This document shows, piece after piece, positions 35,444 through 44,553 of a stretch of 64,000 nt of DNA (position 1 is the stretch's first letter; every line of letters starts with the position of its first letter). Location: the NCBI RefSeq assembly GCF_020858115.1, contig NZ_JACYMM010000011.1, positions 62,001 to 126,000 of the forward strand. The letters are read 5' to 3'. Source of the DNA: Janthinobacterium sp. FW305-129 (lineage in GTDB: Bacteria; Pseudomonadota; Gammaproteobacteria; Burkholderiales; Burkholderiaceae_D). Position numbers and translations under genes: made by a program. The notes beneath the pieces were generated by a model. That model made no database searches. It saw only the letters and a program-made list of their open reading frames with translations, and was not told the origin of the DNA.

Positions 35444-36211
35444 ATGCGGACGGCCACCCGGCACCGCCTTGAGGCCGCCTGGCAGGCGCTGCGGCTGTGG
35501 CTGGGCGCCACGCTGCTGCCGGCCCAGTGCGCGCTGTGCGGCATCGGCTGCCCGGAAATGCTGTGCCCGCCTTGCCGCGCGCAGTATCTGGGGCAAGGAC
35601 GCGGGCAACTGCGCCACCGCTGCCGCCAATGCGCCAATCCGCTCGCTGACATTGAGGTGGCTCAACTGTGCGGGCGCTGTTTGCGCCAGCGGCCCGCGTA
35701 TGACGCCACGATCACGGCGTTCGACTATGCGGCACCCGTCGACCAGTTGCTGCTGCAGCTGAAATTCGGCGCGCGCCTGGCGCTGGCGCCCCTGCTGGCA
35801 GAATTGCTGCATGTTGCCATTCAGCAACAACAAGGGTGGGAGGCGCCAGAACTGCTGTGCCCCGTGCCGCTGGGCCCGGCCCGGCTGGCCGAACGGGGTT
35901 TTAATCAGGCGCTGGAAATTGCCCGGCCTCTGGCGCGCCTGCTGGACGTGCCTTTGCAGCCCCGCCTGGCGCTGCGCGTGCGCGAAACGCGGGCGCAAAG
36001 CGGCGTGGCGCCGCAGGAGCGGCGAGCCAACCTGGCGCACGCGTTCGCCATCGCGCCGGACCATGCGCCGTTATTGCCAGGATGCCATGTCGGCATCGTC
36101 GACGACGTGATGAGCAGCGGCCACACCGTCAACGCGCTGGCGGCCGCCTGCAAGCGCGCAGGGGCGGCGAAAGTCAGCATATTCGTGGTGGCGCGCACGC
36201 CGCCGCATTAA
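35444..36211 (+). CDS. comF: ComF-family phosphoribosyltransferase-like protein
   Basis: 255 residues. Two N-terminal zinc-ribbon pairs (CALCGIGCPEMLCPPC and CRQCANPLAD ... CGRC) precede a type I phosphoribosyltransferase domain with ERGFNQA and the PRPP loop VGIVDDVMSSGHT. ComF proteins assist DNA uptake and processing during transformation; the pilT/pilU genes elsewhere in this window fit a competence/twitching capacity. Confidence 0.92.
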   Translation: MRTATRHRLEAAWQALRLWLGATLLPAQCALCGIGCPEMLCPPCRAQYLGQGRGQLRHRCRQCANPLADIEVAQLCGRCLRQRPAYDATITAFDYAAPVDQLLLQLKFGARLALAPLLAELLHVAIQQQQGWEAPELLCPVPLGPARLAERGFNQALEIARPLARLLDVPLQPRLALRVRETRAQSGVAPQERRANLAHAFAIAPDHAPLLPGCHVGIVDDVMSSGHTVNALAAACKRAGAAKVSIFVVARTPPH

Positions 36212-36250
36212 ATTCGCTGTATATATTAGAGATAGACCAAGGAGAGCATT

Positions 36251-36721
36251 TTGTTTCACGTTGTTTTGGTAGAACCTGAAATCCCGCCCAATACGGGCAA
36301 CGTCATCCGCCTGTGCGCAAACACGGGCGCGCAGCTGCACCTGGTCGAACCGCTGGGCTTTCCCCTCGACGATGCCAAGATGAAACGCGCCGGCCTCGAT
36401 TACCACGATTACGCCAAGATGAAGGTGCACAAGAATTGGGCAGCCTTCCTGGCCGACACCCAGCCCGACCCGGCCCGCATGTTCGCCATGACCACGCGCG
36501 GCTCGCGCCCGTTCGGCGACGTGGCCTTCCTGCCGGGCGACGTGTTCGTGTTCGGTTCCGAGACGAAAGGCCTCGATCCGGCCCTGCGCGACGGTTTTCC
36601 GGCAGAGCAACGCATCCGCCTGCCCATGCGCCCGGACAACCGCAGCCTGAATTTATCGAATACGGTGGCCGTCGTCGTGTATGAAGCCTGGCGCCAGCAT
36701 GGCTACGCCGGCGGCGCGTAG
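36251..36721 (+). CDS. trmL: tRNA (cytidine(34)-2'-O)-methyltransferase TrmL
   Basis: 156 residues starting at a TTG (36251) with a strong AAGGAGA site 6 nt upstream, which decides the start. SPOUT knot motifs: PEIPPNTGNVIRLCANTG at the N-terminus, FGSETKGL and the C-terminal LNLSNTVAVVVYE. It methylates the wobble base of leucine tRNAs. Confidence 0.95.
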   Translation: MFHVVLVEPEIPPNTGNVIRLCANTGAQLHLVEPLGFPLDDAKMKRAGLDYHDYAKMKVHKNWAAFLADTQPDPARMFAMTTRGSRPFGDVAFLPGDVFVFGSETKGLDPALRDGFPAEQRIRLPMRPDNRSLNLSNTVAVVVYEAWRQHGYAGGA

Positions 36722-36724
36722 CTG

Positions 36725-36842
36725 ACACCTCACCCAGTCTACTGCGCGGCGCGCTTTGCGGCCGGCGATGCTCACGCTACTAAAGTAGCGCTGCGCTTCT
36801 CGGCCACAAATCATCGCCGCTCGCTACGACTGGATGAGATGT
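36725..36842. repeat. 118-bp long imperfect palindrome (MITE- or REP-like)
   Basis: The two halves are imperfect reverse complements over about 58 bp each. The outer arms ACACCTCACCCAGTC and ACATCTCATCCAGTC match at 13 of 15; the middle parts share TTTG-x-GGCCG; the centre is a perfect CGCTACT-AA-AGTAGCG hairpin (36775-36790). It lies in the convergent gap between trmL and the lipoprotein gene. It could be a non-autonomous mobile element or a structured 3' end for both transcripts. Confidence 0.65.
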
Positions 36843-36863
36843 TGATACTCCTGCAATCTCCCT

Positions 36864-37613
36864 TTACCGCTGCGCCAATTGCCGCGCCGCGCCGCTATTG
36901 TCGTCCAGCATCACCAGCTGCGTATGCAAGTCGCGCGTGGCGGCCAGCTTGCCATTCACGTACAGATTCGTCTTGACGCCGTATACGCCTTGCGACACGC
37001 CGGGCGGCAAGGTCAGCTCGAACGAGTTTTCGAAGCGCCCGCCCGATTTGTTGTTGCTGGCCAGGGCTTTCGAGCCGGACTTGAACGGCTGGCCTTGCGG
37101 ATCGAGCACCACCAGCTCTTCGCGCACGTCGTTGACGCTTTGCGCGCTGCCGTTGACCAGTTCCACCACGGAGTTGACCTTGAACGGCTGGCCGCGCTTG
37201 ACGGTCGATGCGCTCAGCTGCGGCGTGTACGACACCACTTGCGGTTCGCGCGGCAGCGCTCCACGGGCGCGGATGTAGTCGCGGTCCGCCTGCGCCGCCG
37301 TCTTGGTCTGGCGCGAATTGACATTGATGGCCAGGCAACCGGCCGCCGCCAGGCCGCCGCCGATGGCCGCGCCCTTCAGCGCGCCATTCTTGCCGCCCGC
37401 CAGCGCCCCCAGCAGCGCACCCACGGCCGCGCCGGCCGCCGCCGACGTGCCCACGCTGCACGGATCCTCATCCGTGCCCGCCTGGGTTCCGCCTTGCGGA
37501 TAGGAACTGTCCTGGCGCACGCCGTTCGGGTTCATCGGCGCCGTGGCGCAGCCGGCCAGCAGGGCCGCGATGGTCAGCGCGGCGGTGGCGCGCAAGGTGG
37601 TGTGATTCAGCAT
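36864..37613 (-). CDS. Glycine-zipper lipoprotein, last gene of the tubulin-like operon
   Basis: 249 residues. Signal peptide with lipobox (LLAGC, Cys22). Residues about 57-92 are a glycine zipper with GxxxG-type spacing (AAVGALLGALAGGKNG, ALKGAAIGGGLAAAG), a membrane-inserting motif. The C-terminal 130 residues are predicted beta-rich (VVSYTPQLSASTVKRGQPF ... VYGVKTNLYVNGK) and look like an immunoglobulin-like domain. Fifteen bp from the Zn-ribbon gene, with GGGGG before the ATG. Its likely place is the periplasmic face of an envelope membrane. Function unknown. Confidence 0.82.
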   Translation of the reverse strand: MLNHTTLRATAALTIAALLAGCATAPMNPNGVRQDSSYPQGGTQAGTDEDPCSVGTSAAAGAAVGALLGALAGGKNGALKGAAIGGGLAAAGCLAINVNSRQTKTAAQADRDYIRARGALPREPQVVSYTPQLSASTVKRGQPFKVNSVVELVNGSAQSVNDVREELVVLDPQGQPFKSGSKALASNNKSGGRFENSFELTLPPGVSQGVYGVKTNLYVNGKLAATRDLHTQLVMLDDNSGAARQLAQR

Positions 37614-37628
37614 GGTGCCCCCTGATAA

Positions 37629-38843
37629 CTAATTGATCGTTGTTTCCGTCTGCAGCACTTGCCGTTCGCGCTCGCGGATGCGGCGCGACAGATTGTCGAT
37701 GCGCGCATTGCCCGGATCGACGCGGCGCGCGCTTTCCAGATACGTCTTGGCCGCATCGAACTTGCCCTCCAGCAAAGAACGCTCGGCATCGCGCAAGAAC
37801 GATTGCGCCATCTCGTTGCGCATGGCCGCGCCGCTATCGACGGGCGCCGTTTCCAGCGGACGGCGTTCGGCCACCGCTGAACGTTCGACCGCGCGCGCAG
37901 GCGCCGGTTCCAGTGCCGCAGGTGCGGGGGCCGGTGCAGAGACAGGAGCGGGGGCAGCCATAGCGGCCGCCGACAGCGCCTGCACGTCGGCCTTCAACTG
38001 CGGCAATTCCACCGCTTCGCGGTCGATCGCTTCCAGCCTGGCGATGCCATTCCTTGCCGCCGTCGCATCCTTGCCGTCCAGCGCCTGGCGCACGCCCACC
38101 AGCACGGACGCGGCTGCCGCCTGCTGGCGCGCCAGCTGCTTGCGCAAGGAATCCACGCTGGCAGCGCCCGCGCAATCGATGTCGAGCCCGGCAATGCCCC
38201 TGGCGGCGCTTTGCAATTGATGGCCGTCAATATTGCGCTCGATGGCGCGCACGCCGCGCTGACAGCCGCTGGATGCGGCACCGGCCTTGCCGATCGCCGC
38301 CTGCAGATCGTCGGCCTTGGCGCTCGACTTGCCCGTACACACATTTTTCGCCGTCGCCAGCTTCTGCCGGGCGCCGTCCAGGCTGCCATTCGCCACCAGT
38401 TTCAAGCCGCTGTCGATGGCGTCATTGCACGCCGATTCATTCTTGCCGCCCGGCTTGCCATTCATGTAGACGATGACGGCCGCCAGCACGGCGGCGGCGC
38501 CCAGCCAGCGCAGCCACTTGCGCGCTGGCGGCGGCGGAACTGTCGGTGCGGGCGCCGGTGGAGGCACCGGCACGGGCTTCGGCGCAGCTTGCGGCGGCAC
38601 CGGAACCGGTGCCGGTGCCGGTGCCGGCTTAGGTGGCGCTTTCGGCGCGGGCGCCGGTGTTACAGGCTGGGGCGGCGGCTTGGGCGCCACTGGCGGTGAT
38701 ACTGGCACAGGCACAGGCGCTGGCACGGGCAGCGGCGGCGGCACGGCCGCGGCCGGCCGCGCGCCAGCCTGCGCCTGCCCGCAGTACGGGCAATGGCTGA
38801 CAACGGTCCACAGGCCCGTCTTGCATTTGTTGCAGATATCCAA
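37629..38843 (-). CDS. Zn-ribbon / proline-rich / single-helix membrane protein
   Basis: 404 residues from a TTG at 38843 with AAGGA upstream. Order: four-cysteine zinc ribbon (C4-x2-C7, C18-x2-C21), about 80 residues almost entirely Pro/Ala/Val (PVPAPVPVPVSPP and similar), one membrane helix (about 110-128, LGAAAVLAAVIVYM), then an extracytoplasmic region with six or more Cys and alpha-helical, TPR-like stretches, including a C-terminal segment (FLRDAERSLLEGKFDAAKTYLESARRV). The cytosolic proline-rich arm is a plausible ligand for the GYF_2 domain of the tubulin-like protein encoded just upstream. Confidence 0.8.
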   Translation of the reverse strand: MDICNKCKTGLWTVVSHCPYCGQAQAGARPAAAVPPPLPVPAPVPVPVSPPVAPKPPPQPVTPAPAPKAPPKPAPAPAPVPVPPQAAPKPVPVPPPAPAPTVPPPPARKWLRWLGAAAVLAAVIVYMNGKPGGKNESACNDAIDSGLKLVANGSLDGARQKLATAKNVCTGKSSAKADDLQAAIGKAGAASSGCQRGVRAIERNIDGHQLQSAARGIAGLDIDCAGAASVDSLRKQLARQQAAAASVLVGVRQALDGKDATAARNGIARLEAIDREAVELPQLKADVQALSAAAMAAPAPVSAPAPAPAALEPAPARAVERSAVAERRPLETAPVDSGAAMRNEMAQSFLRDAERSLLEGKFDAAKTYLESARRVDPGNARIDNLSRRIRERERQVLQTETTIN

Positions 38844-38876
38844 AACTAATCCTTCATTCCAACGTCATTCCAGCGT

Positions 38877-41800
38877 TCACAGAGGCGGCGGCATCAACGG
38901 TGGCGGCGCGCTGAGGAACAAAGGCGCCAGCTCGGGGAACTGGGCCAGGTCGGCCCAGGCCGGCAAGCCGGCGCGCCACACCTTGGTGGTGGCCGGCACA
39001 ACCTGCCCCGCCTGCACGTATTGCACGATCTGCTGGGCCGTGAACGGCCCCTGCTGCTGGCCATTTATGCCCAAGAAATACTGGTACTCCACCAGGGGCG
39101 GCGGCATGCCCCCCAGCGGTGGCGGCGCCACGCCGAAGGCGGGAGCCGCAGCGGCGGCCGTTCCGGCCGGGCGCAGCAATTGCTCCAGGCGGCCCGCTTC
39201 CAGCATTTCCCCCTTGATCGCGTATTTCAGGCGCGGCTGGCCGTCCGCTTCCGGCTCGCGCACTTCCCAGTCGTAGGCGTCGCCGTCGGAGTCGCCGATC
39301 ACGTTCGCCCATTCCTTCAGGCGGCCCAGCAGGGCTTGCACCGTGCGGTCGAGCTCATCGCTGGCCATGCCCTTGCGGCGCGCCGACTCGCGCAGGCGCG
39401 CGCCCACCTCGGCGGAAATGGCGCTGCCAAAGCCGACGTAGGGCAGCTGCGAGCCGTCGGCCTGCGCCACCAGCTTGGGCGCATACACCGTGCGTTCATA
39501 GTATTTTGCCAGCGCGGCCAGGGCCGCCGTCTGCACGGCGTCAAGCGCCGTCAATTTTTCTTCGATGCGCAGAGCGATATTTTTCTCGTACGAGGCCGGC
39601 ATGCCGTTCTGGCGGATGGCCCGCTCGTTGCCGATGCGGCGCAAGTCGCCCGGTTCGACGGCAAACTGGTACTGGCCCGGCGGCACGACTCTGCCCGTGT
39701 GGCGCGTCAGCACGCCCAGCATGATGGCTTGCAGGAATTCGCCGAAGTCTTCCGCCAGGCGCTTCATCTCGTCCGTGTTCGGCGCGATCGGGTGCGTAAA
39801 TTGCGTTGGATCAATATGCGTATGCGTCGGCGCCTTGTCGTTGTCGCCTTCCTTGCGGTAGCTGGTGCGCCAGCCTTCCAGGCCGCGCAGCACCGTCATC
39901 GGCACGCCGGCCAGCTCGCAATAGCAGACGGCGCGCCCGCGGATGCCCGTCTCGACGATTTCCAGCTGGCTCACCGTGATGCCCACCTGGGTCGGCACAC
40001 ACGATTCGAGTTCGGCTCCGAATTTCGCCTTGAAGGCGGCCGCGTTGGCCACGCCGATCACGCACTTGAACTGGTCCGACACGACCGTGAAGTCGCCCGC
40101 CATGTTGGCGTCGATCCACGGCATGGAACAGGCCAGCAGCTTGCGGAAGCGGTCCAGGCGTTCGGACACGTCCATCTGCTCCAGCGCTTCGAACAGGGGG
40201 TCGGGCGTGCTCGTCGCCCCTTCCGCCAGGCCCGCCGTGGCGATCATGTTTTCGGCCATGCGCGTGACTTTGGCCAGGATCAAACCGCGCTGCGCCGGTT
40301 CGCCCAACATGGGGAACAGGGCTTTCGAGCCGCCCATGTCCTTGAACGCTTCATCGGCCCACTGGCGCAAGGTGGCCGCCGAGGGCAGCGCAATGTCTTT
40401 TTCCGTGACGGGAATGACGATCAGGGTCGCGTGTTCCTTGTCCAGGTCTTTTTGCAGGATGGTATTGGCCGTTTTGAGTTCCGCCAGCATGGCCAGCACG
40501 CCTTCGCGGCCCGTTTGCAGTTCGCCCACCAGGCCATTCCATTGCGCGCGGCCCTGCGCGTCGACGCCGACCCGGTTGCCCAGCCAGCGCGACAGTTCGC
40601 CCAGCAGCAGCACGGACTCGTCCGCCGCCTTGGCCCGCAGATGGAATTTCAGGGCATTCGCCATTTCCGTGCGCAGATGATCCATCACCACGCCCGCCTG
40701 CTTTTCGCCATTGCTGAGGAAACCAAAGGTGCTGCGCGTCTGCTCCAGGTTGTTCAACAGGCGCTCGTATTCGCGCGAGCGCACGGCTTCCTTGATTTCG
40801 CGGTAGCGCTCGGCATTGTTGCCGATCTGCGCCGTCAAGCCGCTGCCCGGCGCCTCGATGCGGTCCTTGATCTGTTCCACCAGCGACAGCACGTATTCCA
40901 GGCCGCCGAATTCTTTATTGTCAAGATAGCCATACAGCTGGTCGCGCACGACTTTCTTGACGTCGTCGAGCACTTCGCGGCGGCGCTTGCTGATGCGGTC
41001 TTCCGTCGTGTCGGCCGTGGAATCCTGGTCGCGCACAGCGTCGCGTTCCAGGTGTTTCATGGCGTCGCGCACCTGCGCCGGCCATTCGCTGCGGTCGAAA
41101 CCCGTGCGGATATCGTTGATGCGCGTATTGACCCGGTTTTCCACGCCGGCCAGCAAGTGGCCGTGGCGGTCTTCCAGCAATTCGTCGACGACGCGGAAAT
41201 CGATGAAGTCGCCGCTGGAGCGCTTCAGTTCGATGCTTTTGTCGGAAAATTCGGGGAAATCGCTGAACGGCGTGCCCTTCAGGAACATATTGGCGGCGAG
41301 GAAATTATCGCGCTGCGTATCCGTGGCGCGGTTGGCGCCCGCATCCGTGCCGCCCACGCCGAAGAATGCTTGCAGCATGGCGCCGGCCCAGCGGTGGGCC
41401 CGCTCGTCGCGCGCCGCTTCCTGGCGCGTATCGAGCACGGCCATGCCGAACGAGGAAAAGCGCTTCGAGAAATACAAACGCATGTCGCCGAAGCGGTCTT
41501 GCGGCACGGGCGCGTTGTACAGCGAATTCTTGTGCTGCGCCTGGTTGACGGCGATCGAGCGCTTGGCGCGGGCAAAGTCGGCCGAGGCAAAATCCTCGAA
41601 CAGCGAGTCGGCCACCATGTGGTAGACGTCGCTGACATCCTTGGTGTGCTGCTGGGCAAGATTGCCCGAATCAATCAGGTACACCTCGCTGTACGGCTCG
41701 CGCGTCAGCTCCGGACGGTCGTAGGCATCCCAGCGGCCCACATAGCCCTTGTTGCCCATCATGGCCGATTCCAGCTCCATCAGCGCCGCATAGCCGTTGG

Positions 41801-42572
41801 CCTCGACCCTGTCCTTGTTGGCCTTGGTGTAGCCGGTCGGCAAGAACAGCATCAGCTCGACGTCGGCCGCGCCCACTTCGCTGCGCGCCAGCCAGCGCGC
41901 CAGCAAGCCCATGTCGAGGAAGGAACCGGAACCCGTGCCGCCCGCCACGGAACCGACGATGACGATGCGGAAACGGTTCGTTTCCATGCGCAAACCCAGT
42001 TCGGCCAGCTGGCGCTCGTGCGACAGGCCCGCCTTCAGCGCTTTCAGCTTCAAACGGATCTTGTCGCGGATCTTCGCGTATTTGTCGAAGAAATACAGGC
42101 GCGACACGGCGCGGATCTGCCCGGCGCCGCTGCTCATGTCGAAACGCAGCTCGCGGATGCGCTGCGGCGTCAGCGGCAACCATTCCTTGATGTGCGGATA
42201 TTTCTCCAAGGAATCTTCATCACGGCTGTACTTGTCCATGTCGAACGATTCGACCACCTTGTCATCGTCCGTGAACTTCACCTGGTCGAACTGCAAGTCC
42301 TTCGCCTGCGACTCGCCGCTTTCGATCACGGCGCCATTGTCGAGGTCGAAATGGATGAATTGCGCGATGGGAAAATCGGCCAGCCCCTCGATGCGCGTGC
42401 GGTTGCCCGCGCCGCCCCACAGGGTGTTGAGGATGCGCCGGCGCACGCGCATCAGCACCTGCATGCCCGTGCCGCCGATGCCGATGAACAGGGTCGGGCG
42501 CAGTTCGATGATCTTGTCCTGCTTGCGCTCGCTGGCGCCGCCGGTGATGGTTTGGTTCAGGTTCTCTGCCAT
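38877..42572 (-). CDS. Bacterial tubulin-like protein with C-terminal GYF_2 domain
   Basis: 1231 residues. The N-terminus has a tubulin/FtsZ-type first glycine loop (FIGIGGTGMQVL, residues 29-40). Near residues 209-220 is the phosphate-binding loop signature V-A-G-G-T-G-S-G-S-F-L-D, corresponding to the tubulin GGGTGSG. This architecture matches the Pfam Tubulin_2 family of large bacterial homologues. I do not recognise a T7 catalytic loop by eye. About residues 500-900 are helical and charged. After a Pro-rich linker (APPPLGGMPPPL), residues about 1160-1212 form a GYF_2 domain (YFLGINGQQQGPFTAQQI ... VWRAGLPAWADL). Cytosolic; AAGGAA precedes the ATG. Expected to bind GTP and possibly polymerise. 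Confidence 0.88.
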   Translation of the reverse strand: MAENLNQTITGGASERKQDKIIELRPTLFIGIGGTGMQVLMRVRRRILNTLWGGAGNRTRIEGLADFPIAQFIHFDLDNGAVIESGESQAKDLQFDQVKFTDDDKVVESFDMDKYSRDEDSLEKYPHIKEWLPLTPQRIRELRFDMSSGAGQIRAVSRLYFFDKYAKIRDKIRLKLKALKAGLSHERQLAELGLRMETNRFRIVIVGSVAGGTGSGSFLDMGLLARWLARSEVGAADVELMLFLPTGYTKANKDRVEANGYAALMELESAMMGNKGYVGRWDAYDRPELTREPYSEVYLIDSGNLAQQHTKDVSDVYHMVADSLFEDFASADFARAKRSIAVNQAQHKNSLYNAPVPQDRFGDMRLYFSKRFSSFGMAVLDTRQEAARDERAHRWAGAMLQAFFGVGGTDAGANRATDTQRDNFLAANMFLKGTPFSDFPEFSDKSIELKRSSGDFIDFRVVDELLEDRHGHLLAGVENRVNTRINDIRTGFDRSEWPAQVRDAMKHLERDAVRDQDSTADTTEDRISKRRREVLDDVKKVVRDQLYGYLDNKEFGGLEYVLSLVEQIKDRIEAPGSGLTAQIGNNAERYREIKEAVRSREYERLLNNLEQTRSTFGFLSNGEKQAGVVMDHLRTEMANALKFHLRAKAADESVLLLGELSRWLGNRVGVDAQGRAQWNGLVGELQTGREGVLAMLAELKTANTILQKDLDKEHATLIVIPVTEKDIALPSAATLRQWADEAFKDMGGSKALFPMLGEPAQRGLILAKVTRMAENMIATAGLAEGATSTPDPLFEALEQMDVSERLDRFRKLLACSMPWIDANMAGDFTVVSDQFKCVIGVANAAAFKAKFGAELESCVPTQVGITVSQLEIVETGIRGRAVCYCELAGVPMTVLRGLEGWRTSYRKEGDNDKAPTHTHIDPTQFTHPIAPNTDEMKRLAEDFGEFLQAIMLGVLTRHTGRVVPPGQYQFAVEPGDLRRIGNERAIRQNGMPASYEKNIALRIEEKLTALDAVQTAALAALAKYYERTVYAPKLVAQADGSQLPYVGFGSAISAEVGARLRESARRKGMASDELDRTVQALLGRLKEWANVIGDSDGDAYDWEVREPEADGQPRLKYAIKGEMLEAGRLEQLLRPAGTAAAAAPAFGVAPPPLGGMPPPLVEYQYFLGINGQQQGPFTAQQIVQYVQAGQVVPATTKVWRAGLPAWADLAQFPELAPLFLSAPPPLMPPPL

Positions 42573-42602
42573 GGTGATTCCTTGGATGAAACGTGTTGCC
42601 GC

Positions 42603-43040
42603 TTAGCGGCGGCTGGAGGTGAACGTCAACAGCAACGCTACGAGGCCCACCAGCACCAGCGGTCCCATGAACAGTGGCGCGAGGAATTTATGCGCGTTCA
42701 CGGCGGCCAGCACGACACCGGTCGCCAGGCTGGCCAGGAAGATGAACAGCCACCAGCCCGAGGCATTGGCCTTGTTCGGCGGCACGCGCTTGGCTACCAG
42801 GCCATTCGCATAGGCATTCTTGGCAAAGAAAAAGGCGATGAACAGCAGCAACAGCACGACGCCGCCGACCAGGGTGTCGCGCGACGAGGTATCGGTCGTG
42901 CTGACAGGATCGAGCGCGGGCGCGGCTTCGGTCGTGGCCGTGGTGGCTGCACTGGCCGCCGGTGCGTCTGCGGCCGGCGGCGCGGATGCGGGGGCCGGCA
43001 GGGTAAAACCGCTGTTGTCTTTGGGAGTCTCTTGCGCCAT
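42603..43040 (-). CDS. Small three-helix membrane protein of the tubulin-like operon
   Basis: 145 residues. A cytosolic or extended N-terminal 50 residues rich in Ala/Pro/Thr (FTLPAPASAPPAADAPAAS) precede three hydrophobic helices (TLVGGVVLLLLFIAFFFA, WWLFIFLASLATGVVLAA, FMGPLVLVGLVALLLTF) and a short basic tail. No recognised family. It sits 30 bp upstream of the tubulin-like gene and 43 bp downstream of the vWA-like gene; a membrane anchor or scaffold is inferred. Confidence 0.8.
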   Translation of the reverse strand: MAQETPKDNSGFTLPAPASAPPAADAPAASAATTATTEAAPALDPVSTTDTSSRDTLVGGVVLLLLFIAFFFAKNAYANGLVAKRVPPNKANASGWWLFIFLASLATGVVLAAVNAHKFLAPLFMGPLVLVGLVALLLTFTSSRR

Positions 43041-43083
43041 GGTATGCCTCAGTTGAATAGAAGGTTTTTTAAAGAATGGTTGC

Positions 43084-44553
43084 TCAGGCCAGGCTCAGGG
43101 TATGGCCTTCGGCCACGCGCACGACGGCCGGCTTGCCCAGGCCGCGCTTGAGTTCGCCAATATCGCGGCCGTCATCATCGCGGATCTGCACGCTTTTGAA
43201 CGGTTTTAATAACACTTGCCGCTGCACGCCATCGGCCATCACCTTGTAGCGCGTGGCGCGCGTGCCGGCAAAACCCAGCGCCAGCAAGCCCAGCACGAGC
43301 GCCAGCACGCCGCCGAGTATCACCAGCACGGGCAGGAGCGGATACTGGATGCGCACCAGCAGCGGGATCGTTGCCTGCGAGGCGCGCACGCTGTCGGGCG
43401 GCGTGAACATGCCGGAAATCGGGTCGCCGGGGAACAGTTCCTGCAAATCCTTGCCGAAGCTGGACGCCAGCGCCAGCCGCTGTTGCGACAGGCCCACCTG
43501 CGCCTGCATGGGCAGCATCACTTGCTTGCCCATGGCGGCAATCGCCTGCGCCGACCACGGCGATGGAATCTGCGCCATCGGCAACGCAAACTGTACCTGC
43601 ACGGACTGGCTGGCGCCCGGCTGCAGCTGGCGGATTTGATCTGGCGCAACGTGCAGCGGCGCGTTCTGGCCGGCCAGGCTGGCGTGCACCCTGGCGCTGT
43701 CGATCACGTACGGGAAAAACATGTTTTGCAGCGACGCCTGCAGCACCACTTGCGGCACCAGGTTTGCCGCATCGACGTCGAGCACGATGGTGCGCCCGTC
43801 GCGGCCCAGGCTGGCGTGCACATTGGCACTGTTCTTGACGGACTGGGGCACGATGCGCACGGCATCCTGGTCCACCGGTTTCAATCGCGCGGGCGGGCGC
43901 GTCAGCACTTGCGACAGCCGGCCTTCGGCCAGGATGCGGGTCAACGCCTCGGACGCCGGCTGGCCGTAGGCGAGCGCATACACCATCAAGCCCTTGGCGC
44001 TGTACAGCTTGCCCTGCACGGGCATGCGCAGCGGAAACACCACCGTCTTGGTGATCGACGGTTCCAGATGCAGCAAGCGGTAAAAGTCGCGGTTGCGCTC
44101 GGCCGTCTGGCTATCGTTGTTCGGACTGTTCTTGTTATTCGTAAAAATCCACACGATGCCGGACGCGGACTGGAACGGCCCCGTGATGGTCTTGGTGACG
44201 GCTTCCTGGAAATCCGTGTCGGCCAGCGCGCCGCCGGCGCCCTTGCGCGCCAGGCCCAGGCTGGCCAGCTGGCCCGCCACGCCGGCGCCGCCCTGCCCTT
44301 GCCCGATCAGCGACGGCGACACATTGCTGCCGCTGCTCTGGCTGAAAGCCAGCGTGTAGACCTTGTCGGACGGGTTTGTGGCGGCCTGCGCCACGGCGCC
44401 CACGAGGGCTTTCAATTGCGAATGTTCATCCGTGTAGAACGGCTCCATCCAGCCCGAGTTTTGCACGAGAAACGCTTGCTGGATGCCGGCCGCGTGCGCG
44501 GCGGCAGCGCTGAAAAACGCGGCGCAAGCCACGGTCAGTAAGCGCGCCTTCAT
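43084..44553 (-). CDS. Exported vWA-like protein with a single C-terminal membrane helix
   Basis: 489 residues from ATG 44553, which overlaps the upstream stop (ATGA). A signal peptide (cleavage after AHA, about residue 22) is followed by a von Willebrand factor A-like domain: strand GIQQAFLVQNSGWM occupies the place of the MIDAS strand, but D-x-S-x-S is replaced by Q-N-S-G-W. KVYTLAFSQSSGS and GIVWIFTNNKNSP fit the next core strands. One helix (about residues 405-430, VLVILGGVLALVLGLLALGF) leads to a basic cytosolic domain of about 58 residues. Predicted periplasmic sensor or adhesion component tied to the cytosolic tubulin-like protein. Confidence 0.78.
   Translation of the reverse strand: MKARLLTVACAAFFSAAAAHAAGIQQAFLVQNSGWMEPFYTDEHSQLKALVGAVAQAATNPSDKVYTLAFSQSSGSNVSPSLIGQGQGGAGVAGQLASLGLARKGAGGALADTDFQEAVTKTITGPFQSASGIVWIFTNNKNSPNNDSQTAERNRDFYRLLHLEPSITKTVVFPLRMPVQGKLYSAKGLMVYALAYGQPASEALTRILAEGRLSQVLTRPPARLKPVDQDAVRIVPQSVKNSANVHASLGRDGRTIVLDVDAANLVPQVVLQASLQNMFFPYVIDSARVHASLAGQNAPLHVAPDQIRQLQPGASQSVQVQFALPMAQIPSPWSAQAIAAMGKQVMLPMQAQVGLSQQRLALASSFGKDLQELFPGDPISGMFTPPDSVRASQATIPLLVRIQYPLLPVLVILGGVLALVLGLLALGFAGTRATRYKVMADGVQRQVLLKPFKSVQIRDDDGRDIGELKRGLGKPAVVRVAEGHTLSLA

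Noticed and set aside
39021..43151. A 1376-codon open frame on the plus strand antisense to the tubulin-like gene
   Set aside because: Its translation is a His/Arg/Gln/Val-rich mix without domains, the usual antisense shadow in GC-rich DNA with strong third-position bias. The minus-strand frame has recognisable domains, a ribosome-binding site and operon spacing.
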